Below are positions 8,085 through 15,304 of a stretch of 20,429 bases of DNA, in pieces (within the stretch, counting starts at the first letter, position 1; every line of letters begins with the position of its first letter). The stretch lies in contig VBJE01000190.1 in assembly GCA_005879675.1 (NCBI GenBank), positions 1 to 20,429 on the forward strand. The letters are read 5' to 3'. Both the position numbers and the translations under genes were made by a program. Origin of the DNA: Chloroflexota bacterium (GTDB taxonomy: Bacteria; Chloroflexota; Dormibacteria; Dormibacterales; Dormibacteraceae). Under the pieces are notes generated by a model. That model ran no database searches. It saw only the letters and a list, made by a program, of their open reading frames with translations, and was not told the DNA's origin.

Positions 8085-8447
8085 ATGGGTCGCAAGGGCA
8101 AGAAGCGCATCAAGGCCAAGTACCGCCAGCCGATGCGCCCGCCTGGGCCGCTGGCCCCGGTCGGCACGAGCGGCGGCGGCGCGCAGACCTCCCAGCGCAG
8201 CGTTTCGCAGGCACGCGTAGGGGGCGACCAGGCGCTGGTCCGCGCCGTCGAGATGTCGCTTGGCGCCCGCAACCAGATCGTCAAAGGTCGCGGAGGGCGA
8301 TACATCGTCGAGTCGGCCGACCCCTCCATCCCGCTCGACCGCGTCCCGTACTTCACCAAGGATCTCGTCCGCCTTCTGGTCGTGAGCGCCGCGATGATGG
8401 TCCTGCTCGGAGTCGGCTCCATCACGATCCCCCAGCTCGTCAAGTAA
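8085..8447 (+). CDS. Basic protein with one C-terminal membrane segment (tail-anchored topology)
   Basis: A 120-residue protein I do not recognise. Residues 1-20 are strongly basic (MGRKGKKRIKAKYRQPMRPP), like a nucleic-acid or ribosome-binding tail. Residues 21-45 are Gly/Ser/Pro-rich and probably flexible. Residues 46-92 could form a small folded part with charged and aromatic positions. Residues 94-116 are one hydrophobic segment (VRLLVVSAAMMVLLGVGSIT within it), with only about four residues after it. There is no signal peptide. This is tail-anchored topology, notable because an ArsA/Get3-type ATPase is two genes downstream. ATG 8085 is the clear start, 9 bases after a TAGACT box. Confidence 0.75.
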   Translation: MGRKGKKRIKAKYRQPMRPPGPLAPVGTSGGGAQTSQRSVSQARVGGDQALVRAVEMSLGARNQIVKGRGGRYIVESADPSIPLDRVPYFTKDLVRLLVVSAAMMVLLGVGSITIPQLVK

Positions 8448-8464
8448 CCGCGTAGAAATCCGGC

Positions 8465-8486
8465 GTCGAAACGCTAGAGTTTCGAC
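8465..8486. promoter_or_regulatory. Inverted repeat overlapping the DUF1003 promoter (operator-like)
   Basis: A perfect 8-base inverted repeat, GTCGAAAC, 6-base spacer, GTTTCGAC. The -10-like hexamer TAGAGT (8475-8480) sits across the spacer and second arm. The GTG start follows 11 bases after the hexamer. With no T-run after it, a terminator for the preceding gene is less likely than a repressor site or a 5' mRNA hairpin. Confidence 0.55.
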
Positions 8487-8491
8487 CCGCT

Positions 8492-9052
8492 GTGGCAGTC
8501 CGAACCAGCGACTCCGCGAACACGGCGCTGGCCCAGGCCACCCATCGCCCAAGGTACTCGAGAGAGACGCACAAGCACCCGGTCAACGTCATCCATCATG
8601 GAGAGGCGACGTTCGGGGAGTGGCTTGCGGACGGGATTGCGTCATTCATCGGCTCGTGGCGCTTCCTGATCATTCAGACCCTCATGGTGGCGATGTGGGT
8701 CACGATCAACACTCTTCAAGCGACCGGCCGCATCCACATCGACCCCTATCCCTACATCCTGCTCAACCTCGCGTTCTCGACCCAGGCCGCCTACACGGGA
8801 CCCGTCCTGCTCCTGGCGGGTAACCGGCAGGCGCAGAAAGACAGGCTCACGCTCGAGCACGCCGCCTCCGAGGCCGACAAGGCGGACCATCAGAACGTGC
8901 AGATCCTGAAGGCCATCAAAGACGTGACCGAGCTCACAGAGAAGAACACCGAGGTCACCATCCAGGTCCTCCGCCACGTGGAGCACCTCGTCCAGGAGAA
9001 CGTCGACGAGATGGTCGCGGCCGGGAAGCGGAGGAAAACGCCCCGAACGTAG
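8492..9052 (+). CDS. DUF1003 family membrane protein
   Basis: A 186-residue protein with the DUF1003 core at about residues 40-120. Two membrane segments (about 56-76 and 88-108) are separated by the short loop ATGRIHIDPYPY. The family signature is DPYPYILLNLAFSTQAAYTG, followed by the cytoplasmic NRQAQKDR. Residues about 125-178 are polar and heptad-like (LKAIKDVTELTEKNTEV) and probably form a coiled coil. The biochemical role of DUF1003 is not established. The GTG start at 8492 is supported by the TAGAGT box 11 bases upstream. Its TAG stop at 9050-9052 is also the first half of the next gene's TAGACT box. Confidence 0.9.
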   Translation: MAVRTSDSANTALAQATHRPRYSRETHKHPVNVIHHGEATFGEWLADGIASFIGSWRFLIIQTLMVAMWVTINTLQATGRIHIDPYPYILLNLAFSTQAAYTGPVLLLAGNRQAQKDRLTLEHAASEADKADHQNVQILKAIKDVTELTEKNTEVTIQVLRHVEHLVQENVDEMVAAGKRRKTPRT

Positions 9053-9055
9053 ACT
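9050..9055 (+). promoter_or_regulatory. -10 box (TAGACT) for the ArsA-like gene, sharing the upstream stop codon
   Basis: TAGACT lies exactly 6 bases before GTG 9062, the spacing expected when transcription starts at the first base of the start codon. Its TAG is the stop codon of the DUF1003 gene. There is no ribosome site for GTG 9062. Confidence 0.6.
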
Positions 9056-9061
9056 TCGCCC

Positions 9062-10252
9062 GTGCGGGTCGTTCTGTTCACGGGGAAGGGTGGGGTCGGC
9101 AAGACGTCGGTCGCCGCCGCCACCGCCGTGCGCTGCGCGGCCGCGGGATATCGCACCGTCGTCATGAGCACCGACCCGGCGCATTCCCTCGGCGACTCGT
9201 TCGACGTCGAGCTCGGCACCGACGCCACGCAGGTCGGCAAGAACCTCTGGGCGCACGAGGTCTCGTCGCTGCACGAGATGCAGCGCCACTGGACGAAGCT
9301 GCACGAGTACGCGGTCGAGGTCTTCTCGACCCAGGGCCTGGACGAGGTCCTGGCCGACGAGGTCGCCAACCCTCCCGGCATGGACGAGGTGGCTTCGCTG
9401 ATGTGGATCAAGCACTACGCGCAGCGGGCGGAGCACGACGTCCTGATCGTCGACTGCGCGCCGACCGGCGAGACGCTGCAACTGCTGACGTTTCCCGACG
9501 CAGCCAAGTGGTGGCTCGACAAGATCTACCCGTGGTCGCGCCGGGCGATGCGGGTGGCGCGCCCGGTGCTGCAGCCGATGATGCACATGCCCCTGCCCTC
9601 GGACGAGGTCTACGCGTCGCTGAAGGACCTGCTCCTCGACCTCGATGGCATGCGCAAGGTCCTGACCGATCCCGAGATCACGACCGTGCGCATCGTGCTC
9701 AACCTCGAGAAGATGGTGGTCAAAGAGGCGAAACGCGCGTACACCTATCTCAGCCTGTTCGGTTACGTGACCGACGCGGTCATCGTCAACCGGCTGCTTC
9801 CTGGCGACCTTCATGACGAGCTGTTCCAGAACTGGCAGCGCATCCACCAGCGCTACCGGGTCGAGGTCGAGGAGTCGTTCTCGGGCATCCCGATCTTCAA
9901 CGTGCCCCTTTTTGACCGCGAGGTCGTGGGGGAGGAGATGCTGGCGCGCATGGCGAAGGTGATCTACGGCGACGAGGATCCGTCGCGTCGTTTCGCCACC
10001 TCCAACGCGCAGCGCATAGATAAGGAAGGCGCGGACTACGTCCTCAGCCTGAAAGTCCCGTTCGTCGAGAAGTCGGCGGTGGACCTCAGCCGCCACAACG
10101 GCGACCTCTATGTCACGGTCGGCAACTACCGGCGCGAGATCACGCTGCCGCGGGTGCTCGAGCGCCGCGAGACAGCCGGCGCGTCGATCGAGGGCGGGGA
10201 GCTCCGCGTCCGATTCGCCCCCAAGGCCGAGAAGGCCAAGGCCAAGCGATGA
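9062..10252 (+). CDS. ArsA/Get3-family ATPase with C-terminal HSP20-like domain
   Basis: A 396-residue cytosolic P-loop ATPase. It carries the deviant Walker A GKGGVGKT (residues 8-15), the STDPAHSLGDSF switch I region (36-47) and the DCAPTGETLQLL switch II motif (131-142). Residues 325-388 (YVLSLKVPFVEKSAVDL to the GELRVRF strand) form an alpha-crystallin/HSP20-like domain known to be fused to bacterial ArsA-like proteins. It lacks the duplicated ATPase half of classical arsenite pump ArsA, and no ars genes are near, so arsenite export is unlikely. Get3 relatives target tail-anchored membrane proteins, and a protein of that topology is encoded at 8085. GTG 9062 fits the family N-terminus (RVVLFTGKGGVGKT). 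The stop overlaps the next start as ATGA. Confidence 0.93.
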   Translation: MRVVLFTGKGGVGKTSVAAATAVRCAAAGYRTVVMSTDPAHSLGDSFDVELGTDATQVGKNLWAHEVSSLHEMQRHWTKLHEYAVEVFSTQGLDEVLADEVANPPGMDEVASLMWIKHYAQRAEHDVLIVDCAPTGETLQLLTFPDAAKWWLDKIYPWSRRAMRVARPVLQPMMHMPLPSDEVYASLKDLLLDLDGMRKVLTDPEITTVRIVLNLEKMVVKEAKRAYTYLSLFGYVTDAVIVNRLLPGDLHDELFQNWQRIHQRYRVEVEESFSGIPIFNVPLFDREVVGEEMLARMAKVIYGDEDPSRRFATSNAQRIDKEGADYVLSLKVPFVEKSAVDLSRHNGDLYVTVGNYRREITLPRVLERRETAGASIEGGELRVRFAPKAEKAKAKR

Positions 10253-10497
10253 CCCGCGACGGCGAACGCGCGATCGAGCTGATCAACGAGCTTGGCTCGC
10301 GCGTGGCCCACTTGCTCTCGGACATGGTGCCGCCCGCGGCGCAGGTGCACCTGCTCAACGCCCAGCGGGAACTGATCACGGCGCTGATGCTGATCTACGA
10401 GAACCGGGTGGCCCCGGAGCCGGCGGCCCGGCGGGCGCGCCGTGCCCGAGGCGCGCGACGAACGACCAGGCGCGACCGCAAGATCCCGATCGATTGA
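10249..10497 (+). CDS. 82-residue protein coupled to the ArsA-like ATPase
   Basis: A small soluble-looking protein with an amphipathic helical first part (about residues 5-53, RAIELINELGSRVAHLLSDM and LNAQRELITALMLIYENR). A strongly basic tail follows (about 55-80, many Arg). I do not recognise a family. Its ATG overlaps the ATPase stop (ATGA) and its TGA overlaps the peptidase start (TTGA), so the three are almost certainly translated from one message. It might be an adaptor between ATPase and membrane, but that is guesswork from position. Confidence 0.75.
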   Translation: MTRDGERAIELINELGSRVAHLLSDMVPPAAQVHLLNAQRELITALMLIYENRVAPEPAARRARRARGARRTTRRDRKIPID

Positions 10498-11198
10498 GAT
10501 TCACCGACGTCCTCATCCGGCTGCTCCTCCTCGTGCCGGCGATCGCGGTCGCCATCCCCGTGCACGAGATGGGCCACGCCGCGGTCGCGTACCTGCTCGG
10601 CGACCGCTCGGTCCGTTACTTCGGCCACTTCTCCCTGGATCCGAGACGCTTCCTCGAACCGATTGGCGTCCTGGCCGTCGCGGTGGCGCTGGTGGGCTGG
10701 GGCCGGCGAGTGCCGGTGCAATCCAACCGGATCACCACGACCGGGCAGAAGGTCCTGGTCGAGCTGGGCGGGCCTGCCGCCAACCTCGCCGTGGCGATCG
10801 TCCTCGGCTTCCTGTTCCAGGCCCTCTTGCGCGCCGGCGTGCCGGCCTCCTACGACCTGGGGCCAGGCCTCCTGCTGGCGGCCCTGTATGTGATCGTCTT
10901 TCTGAACCTTTCGATCCTCGCCTTCCAGCTCCTGCCGATCCCCGGCCTCGACGGGTGGAACATCATCGAGATCCTGTTCCGGCGCCGCAACCCGCGGTTC
11001 TTCTTCGATGTCAGCGTTCGCCGGCGCGAGATCTGGGCCGGGTGCGTGATCGTCCTGTTCGCCTTCCAGTTCCTTGGGCGGGTGAACATCCTGTGGTACG
11101 TGATGGCGCCGTTCTACGAGCCCGCGAGCCTAATCTCATTGCGTACATGCGACGGGTACGCGACCGGGCTGTCCGCCCTGTTTCCCTGCCTGGTGTAG
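10494..11198 (+). CDS. M50 family (site-2 protease-like) membrane metallopeptidase
   Basis: A 234-residue polytopic protein. The zinc motif HEMGH (residues 24-28) lies in the first membrane segment, within IPVHEMGHAAVAYLLGD. A GGPAANLAVAIVLGF motif follows at 92-106, and the third-ligand motif LLPIPGLDGW at 146-155 has D153 as the expected zinc ligand. This matches the compact M50B (SpoIVFB/YwhC-like) group, which cut substrates within the membrane. The TTG start at 10494 overlaps the stop of the 82-residue gene and puts the first membrane segment at residue 7; the frame is open far upstream but without similarity. The last 52 bases overlap selA, so the final roughly 17 residues are probably an unconserved tail. 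No PDZ or CBS domain is present. Confidence 0.9.
   Translation: MRFTDVLIRLLLLVPAIAVAIPVHEMGHAAVAYLLGDRSVRYFGHFSLDPRRFLEPIGVLAVAVALVGWGRRVPVQSNRITTTGQKVLVELGGPAANLAVAIVLGFLFQALLRAGVPASYDLGPGLLLAALYVIVFLNLSILAFQLLPIPGLDGWNIIEILFRRRNPRFFFDVSVRRREIWAGCVIVLFAFQFLGRVNILWYVMAPFYEPASLISLRTCDGYATGLSALFPCLV
11131..11136 (+). promoter_or_regulatory. Possible -10 box (TAATCT) for selA inside the peptidase gene
   Basis: TAATCT lies 10 bases before ATG 11147, matching the spacing seen at other gene starts here. It lies within the end of the M50 gene, so selA-selB could be transcribed separately. No ribosome site precedes the ATG. Confidence 0.45.
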
Positions 11199-12496
11199 GC
11201 GCGCTCGTCAACGAGCCGGCTTACGCCGAGCTCGTCAAGGAGCACGGCAGGCCGCGTGTCGTGGAGGCGATCCGCGCCCAGATCGCGCACGAGCGCCAGA
11301 ACGGCGGCGATGAGTCATCTCGACGCGAGGCGATCGAGGCGCGGCTGCGCGCGGACGTAGCGCCGCGTTTGCGGCGGGTCATCAACGCGAGCGGTGTCAT
11401 CCTCCACACCAACCTCGGGCGTGCCCCTCTGTCGAAGACCGCGGTCGACGCACTGGCGGTGGCCGCGGGTTACAGCAACCTGGAGCTCGACCTCGAGAGC
11501 GGCAAGCGGGGCGAGCGGGCGACGCTCGTCTCCGGTCTCCTGACGGCGCTGTTCGGCAGCGCGTCGGCCCTCGTCGTCAACAACAACGCGGCCGCGGTCC
11601 TGCTCGCGCTGACCGCGCTGTGCAAGGGCAAGGAGGTCATCGTCTCGCGGGGGCAGCTGGTCGAGATCGGGGGCGCCTTCCGGATGCCGGACGTGATGCG
11701 CCTGTCAGGTGCCCGCATGGTGGAGGTCGGGACCACCAACAGGACGCGTGCCGCCGATTACGAAGAGGCGATCACGCCGAAGACGGCCGCCCTGCTGCGC
11801 GTCCACACGTCGAACTTCCGCGTGACCGGCTTCACCGAGTCGGCTTCGCTCTCCGAGCTGGCCGAGATCGCGAGGAGGCACGGCGTGCTTCTCCTCGACG
11901 ACCTCGGCAGTGGCGCCGGCGAGCCGATCGGTGACGAGCCGACAGTCGCCGAGTCGATCGCGCACTGCGATGTGGTCACGTTCTCGGGAGACAAGTTGCT
12001 GGGCGGTCCGCAGGCCGGCATCGTTCTCGGCAGGAACGAGCCCGTGCGGAAGATGTCTCGCCACGCGCTGGCGCGCGCCGTGCGCATCGACAAGCTCACG
12101 CTCGCGGCGCTGGAGGCGACCCTGCGACAGCGCCTGACCGGCCATGCGCAAGAGATTCCGGTCGAGCGGATGCTGCGCGCCTCGGTCGATGACGTGCGCC
12201 GGCGAGCAGCGATGTGGTCGGTGAAGCTTGCCGAGCGCGGAGTCGAGACCGAGCTTGTCGAAGGGTCGTCGGCGGTGGGCGGGGGCTCGCTGCCCGAGCA
12301 CGCGTTGCCGACGGTTCTCCTGGCGATCAGGGGCCCGGCCTCGAAGCTCGCGACCGCGCTTCGCGTCGGCGAGCCGCCGGTCATCGCGCGCATCGAGACA
12401 GACCGTTGCTGCCTCGACGCTCGGACGGTCCTGCGGGGCGAGGACGAGACGCTCCTCGACGCCGTCGAAGCCGCCGCTTCGTCACTACGTAGATGA
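11147..12496 (+). CDS. selA: L-seryl-tRNA(Sec) selenium transferase
   Basis: A 449-residue PLP enzyme that converts Ser-tRNA(Sec) to Sec-tRNA(Sec) using selenophosphate. The N-terminal tRNA-recognition part shows LPGVGALVNEP and HGRPRVVEAIRAQI, as in other SelA proteins. The core has INASGVILHTNLGRAPLS, YSNLELDLESGKRGER, VVNNNAAAVLLAL, VEVGTTNRTRAADY and LLLDDLGSG. The PLP lysine K283 lies in TFSGDKLLGGPQAG. Length is close to the roughly 460 residues of the E. coli enzyme. The frame is open far upstream in the peptidase gene, but ATG 11147 gives the family start and lies after a TAATCT box. Its stop overlaps the selB ATG (ATGA). Confidence 0.97.
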   Translation: MRRVRDRAVRPVSLPGVGALVNEPAYAELVKEHGRPRVVEAIRAQIAHERQNGGDESSRREAIEARLRADVAPRLRRVINASGVILHTNLGRAPLSKTAVDALAVAAGYSNLELDLESGKRGERATLVSGLLTALFGSASALVVNNNAAAVLLALTALCKGKEVIVSRGQLVEIGGAFRMPDVMRLSGARMVEVGTTNRTRAADYEEAITPKTAALLRVHTSNFRVTGFTESASLSELAEIARRHGVLLLDDLGSGAGEPIGDEPTVAESIAHCDVVTFSGDKLLGGPQAGIVLGRNEPVRKMSRHALARAVRIDKLTLAALEATLRQRLTGHAQEIPVERMLRASVDDVRRRAAMWSVKLAERGVETELVEGSSAVGGGSLPEHALPTVLLAIRGPASKLATALRVGEPPVIARIETDRCCLDARTVLRGEDETLLDAVEAAASSLRR

Positions 12497-14328
12497 GCTT
12501 CGTCGTCGGCACCGCGGGCCACATCGACCACGGCAAGTCGACGTTGATCACCGCGCTGACCGGCATCGATCCGGACCGCCTCGCCGAGGAGAAGCGGCGT
12601 GGCATGACGATCGACCTCGGGTTCGCGCACCTGACGCTCCCGAGCGGCCGCGAGGTCGGGATCGTGGACGTGCCCGGCCACGCGCGTTTCATGCGCAACA
12701 TGCTGGCGGGCGCACACGGTCTCGACGCCGCGCTCCTCGTGGTCGCGGCCGACGAGGGTGTGATGCCGCAGACACGCGAGCACGTCGACGTGCTCGACCT
12801 CCTCGAGGTGAAGCGCGGCCTGGTCGTGCTGACCAAGCGCGACCTGGTCGAGCCGGACTGGCTCGAGCTGGTCAAGCAGGAGGTCGTCAATGTGCTGCGG
12901 GGGACATCGCTGGAGGGGGCACGCATGGTCGACGTCTCGGCGGTCACGGGCGAGGGCATGCCGGAGCTCGTCACAGCCCTCGACGCGCTCCTCGACCAGA
13001 CCGATCCGCGACCGGACGTCGGCCGTCCCCGCCTCCCCATCGACCGCGTCTTCCTCATGAGCGGGTTCGGAACGGTGGTCACCGGCACCCTGGTGGACGG
13101 ATCGATCAGGGTCGGCGACGAGATGGAGATCGTGCCCGGCGCCCGGCCGGTCCGCATCCGGGGACTCCAGCGCCACAACGACAAGGTCGAGAAGGCTGGG
13201 CCCGGCAGCCGGGTGGCGGCCAACCTGACTGGGGTCGAGAAGAGCGAGCTGTCGCGGGGCGACGTGCTGGCAGCGGTTGGCGCCGTGACCGCGACCCGGC
13301 GGGCGGATGCAAAGCTCCGCGTCCTCCCCTCCTCGCCGCAGCCCGTTCGCCATGGATCGCAGCTTCTGCTCCATGCCGGGACCGCGGAGGTTTCGGCCCG
13401 GGTGATCGTCCTCGAAGGCGGTGAGATCCGGCCGGGCGATGAAGGTTGGGTCCAGCTGTACCTCGAGCGCCCGATCGCCGCCGCGGACCAGGACCGTTTT
13501 GTGCTGCGGATGCCGAGTCCGGCGACGACAGTTGCCGGCGGCAGCTTCGTCGACGTGGCGCCGCGCAAGCATTCGCGCCATGACTCGGCGGTACGCAAGT
13601 CGCTCGAGCGCCGTGCTTCTGGAAACGTGCTCGAGGAGGAGCTGCGCAAGTACCCGCGCGGCGTGACGGTCGCTGCCCTGCTCAAAGCCAGCGTGGCGCC
13701 GCAGGCCGACCTCGAGGGGTTGGACGCGCGCAGGGTGGGGGGCTGGATCTTCAGCCCGGAGGTGTGGAAGTCGATCGCGTCTCGCGCCGGCGATGAGGTG
13801 ACCGCGTATCACGGCGCGTACCCGTTTCGCGCGGGCATGGCACGCGAGGAGCTGCGCAGCCGCCTCGGCGTTTCGTCCGCGTCTTTCCCCGCGGTCGTGC
13901 AGGGCCTGGTCGAAGACGGCCGCGTCGTCGAGCGCAACGGCTCGATCTCGTCGCCGGCTCACAGAGTCGAGCTCGAGACCGAGAGCGGTCCGGCGCGCGA
14001 GCTGCTGCGGCTCCTCGGCGAGCAGCCCTACGCGCCGCCTTCGCTTGCGGAGGCGGCCCGGCGCGCCGGCGCATCGGACGAGCTTCTGCGGGCTCTTGCC
14101 CAGCGAGGCGACATCGTCCGCGTGAGCGACGACGTCGCATTCACCAGGAATGGGTACGAGTCTGCCGTCGCCCTGGTGAGAGAGATCGTCGCCGCCAACG
14201 GCTCGGTCACGGTCGGGCAGCTGCGCGACCGCATGGGCGCCAGCCGCCGCCCTGTGCTCGCGCTGCTCGAGCACCTGGACGGGGAGCGCGTGACGCGCCG
14301 CGTCGGAGACGCCCGCGTCCTGCGGTAA
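12493..14328 (+). CDS. selB: Selenocysteine-specific elongation factor
   Basis: A 611-residue GTPase that carries Sec-tRNA(Sec) to the ribosome at UGA codons with a SECIS element. The motifs are G1 GHIDHGKST (9-17), G2 region GMTIDLGF (37-44), G3 DVPGH (59-63) and G4 TKRD (114-117). EF-Tu-like domains II and III follow (FGTVVTGTLVDGSIRVGD onward). The C-terminal third, from about residue 370, is the winged-helix region that binds the SECIS hairpin; repeated helix-turn-helix-like stretches are visible, such as SVTVGQLRDRMGASRRPVLALLEHLD written in part (ending near 600). Length matches E. coli SelB (614). ATG 12493 overlaps the selA stop. Its TAA stop forms the start of the TAAAGT box for the next gene. 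Confidence 0.97.
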   Translation: MSFVVGTAGHIDHGKSTLITALTGIDPDRLAEEKRRGMTIDLGFAHLTLPSGREVGIVDVPGHARFMRNMLAGAHGLDAALLVVAADEGVMPQTREHVDVLDLLEVKRGLVVLTKRDLVEPDWLELVKQEVVNVLRGTSLEGARMVDVSAVTGEGMPELVTALDALLDQTDPRPDVGRPRLPIDRVFLMSGFGTVVTGTLVDGSIRVGDEMEIVPGARPVRIRGLQRHNDKVEKAGPGSRVAANLTGVEKSELSRGDVLAAVGAVTATRRADAKLRVLPSSPQPVRHGSQLLLHAGTAEVSARVIVLEGGEIRPGDEGWVQLYLERPIAAADQDRFVLRMPSPATTVAGGSFVDVAPRKHSRHDSAVRKSLERRASGNVLEEELRKYPRGVTVAALLKASVAPQADLEGLDARRVGGWIFSPEVWKSIASRAGDEVTAYHGAYPFRAGMAREELRSRLGVSSASFPAVVQGLVEDGRVVERNGSISSPAHRVELETESGPARELLRLLGEQPYAPPSLAEAARRAGASDELLRALAQRGDIVRVSDDVAFTRNGYESAVALVREIVAANGSVTVGQLRDRMGASRRPVLALLEHLDGERVTRRVGDARVLR

Positions 14329-14331
14329 AGT
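14326..14331 (+). promoter_or_regulatory. -10 box (TAAAGT) for the metF-type gene, sharing the selB stop codon
   Basis: TAAAGT lies 11 bases before ATG 14343 and begins with the TAA stop of selB. No Shine-Dalgarno is present in the 14 bases between the genes. Read-through from selB is also likely. Confidence 0.45.
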
Positions 14332-14342
14332 TCCCCGAACCG

Positions 14343-15215
14343 ATGCGAATCGCGGACATGCTTGCGCGGAGCAAGCCGACGGTCTCGTTCGAGTTCATGG
14401 CTCCGCGCGATGAGTCCGAGGTCGACGTGCTCGAGCACACGGTCGCGACGCTCGCCGGCCACGCGCCGGACTGGGTGTCTGTGACCTATCGCGTGCGCAC
14501 GGGGGATAAGACCCTCGAGCTGGTCACGCGCATCAAGCGGCACTACCACATCGAGGCGATGGCGCACCTCACGTGCGCGAACACCGCCGACCGGACGCGG
14601 CAGATCCTCAACTGGATGGAGCGCGAGGGAGTCGCCAACGTGCTCGCGCTTCGCGGCGATTCGCCTGCTTCGGGCGAACCGTTCACTCCGGCGGACCCGC
14701 TGCTTGCCCATGGGAGCGATCTGATCGGGCTGGTCAAGCGCAGCGGATATCGATTCGGGATCGGCGCGGCGTGCAGCGCCGAGAAGCACCCTGAGAGCCC
14801 GGACCTGGAGCACGAGTTTCGCTACATGCGGTTCAAGGTCGAGCAGGGGGCCGACTTCTTGATCACGCAGCTGTTCTTCGACAACAGGTTCTACTTCGAC
14901 CTCGTGGCGCGCGCCCGAGCCGCCGGCATCAAGGTGCCGATCGTGCCGGGGCTGATGCCGATCCCGAGCCGGCGATCACTGGGGGTGATGATGTCGATGT
15001 CAGGAGCAAGCGTCCCGTCATCGCTCCAGGCGGCGATCGACGAGGCAGCGGACGACGATGCGGTTCGCGCCCTGGGCGTCCGGCACTGCATCGCGCAGTG
15101 CGCGGAGCTGCTCGAGGCGGGGGTTCCGGGCCTGCACTTCTACACGTTCAACCGCGCCCGCGCGCCGATCGAGATCCTCGGCGCCCTTCGCGGGCAGCAG
15201 CTGCTGGCGTCGTAA
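14343..15215 (+). CDS. metF: Methylenetetrahydrofolate reductase family protein
   Basis: A 290-residue FAD enzyme of the MTHFR family that reduces 5,10-methylene- to 5-methyl-tetrahydrofolate. Family features are SFEFMAPRDE (residues 15-24, normally FEFFPP, with the conserved acidic E17) and AHLTCANTADRTRQILNWM. Also present are NVLALRGDSP (98-107), DFLITQLFFDNRFYFDL (170-186), PIVPGLMPI and the C-terminal LHFYTFNRA. Length matches bacterial MetF. FM in place of FF and the A-P replacement in the first motif are mild deviations. The gene may feed methionine synthesis. Its position after selAB could hint at a C1/formate pathway with a selenocysteine formate dehydrogenase, but no such gene is in the window. 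ATG 14343 fits the family start. Confidence 0.93.
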   Translation: MRIADMLARSKPTVSFEFMAPRDESEVDVLEHTVATLAGHAPDWVSVTYRVRTGDKTLELVTRIKRHYHIEAMAHLTCANTADRTRQILNWMEREGVANVLALRGDSPASGEPFTPADPLLAHGSDLIGLVKRSGYRFGIGAACSAEKHPESPDLEHEFRYMRFKVEQGADFLITQLFFDNRFYFDLVARARAAGIKVPIVPGLMPIPSRRSLGVMMSMSGASVPSSLQAAIDEAADDDAVRALGVRHCIAQCAELLEAGVPGLHFYTFNRARAPIEILGALRGQQLLAS

Positions 15216-15228
15216 AAGCAGTGGATTT

Positions 15229-15292
15229 CCCGCGATCGCCGGCACTCGCGTCATTGCGGTCTGCTGGAGACCCGCCGGCGCCGGCACTCGCG
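15229..15292. repeat. 22-base imperfect direct repeat upstream of the ROK kinase
   Basis: Two copies, at 15229-15250 and 15271-15292, differ at three adjacent positions and share the exact core CGCCGGCACTCGCG. The copies start 42 bases apart, which is four helical turns, so both face the same side of DNA. The second copy covers the place where a -35 element for the downstream promoter would sit. This is operator-like. Between them is the imperfect stem GCGGTCT/AGACCCGC (15256-15262 and 15268-15275, one bulge). Confidence 0.6.
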
Positions 15293-15304
15293 GGATTCAG
15301 CATT

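Noticed and set aside
8465..8486. Intrinsic terminator for the 8085 gene
   Set aside because: No T-run follows the inverted repeat, and it overlaps a promoter-like hexamer.
7778..8552. Long frames on both strands across the interval before 8085
   Set aside because: They have low-complexity Arg/Pro/Gly content, no family features, and cross several inverted repeats.
9062..10252. Arsenical pump ATPase of an ars operon
   Set aside because: Only one ATPase half is present, an HSP20-like tail is fused, and there is no arsR, arsB or arsC nearby.
10442..11146. N-terminal extension of selA by 235 residues
   Set aside because: It is a proline/arginine-rich out-of-frame reading of the M50 gene; SelA similarity begins just after ATG 11147.
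11758..14274. Minus-strand 838-residue open frame
   Set aside because: It is antisense to selA and selB, whose motifs are unmistakable; its composition is that of a mirror frame.
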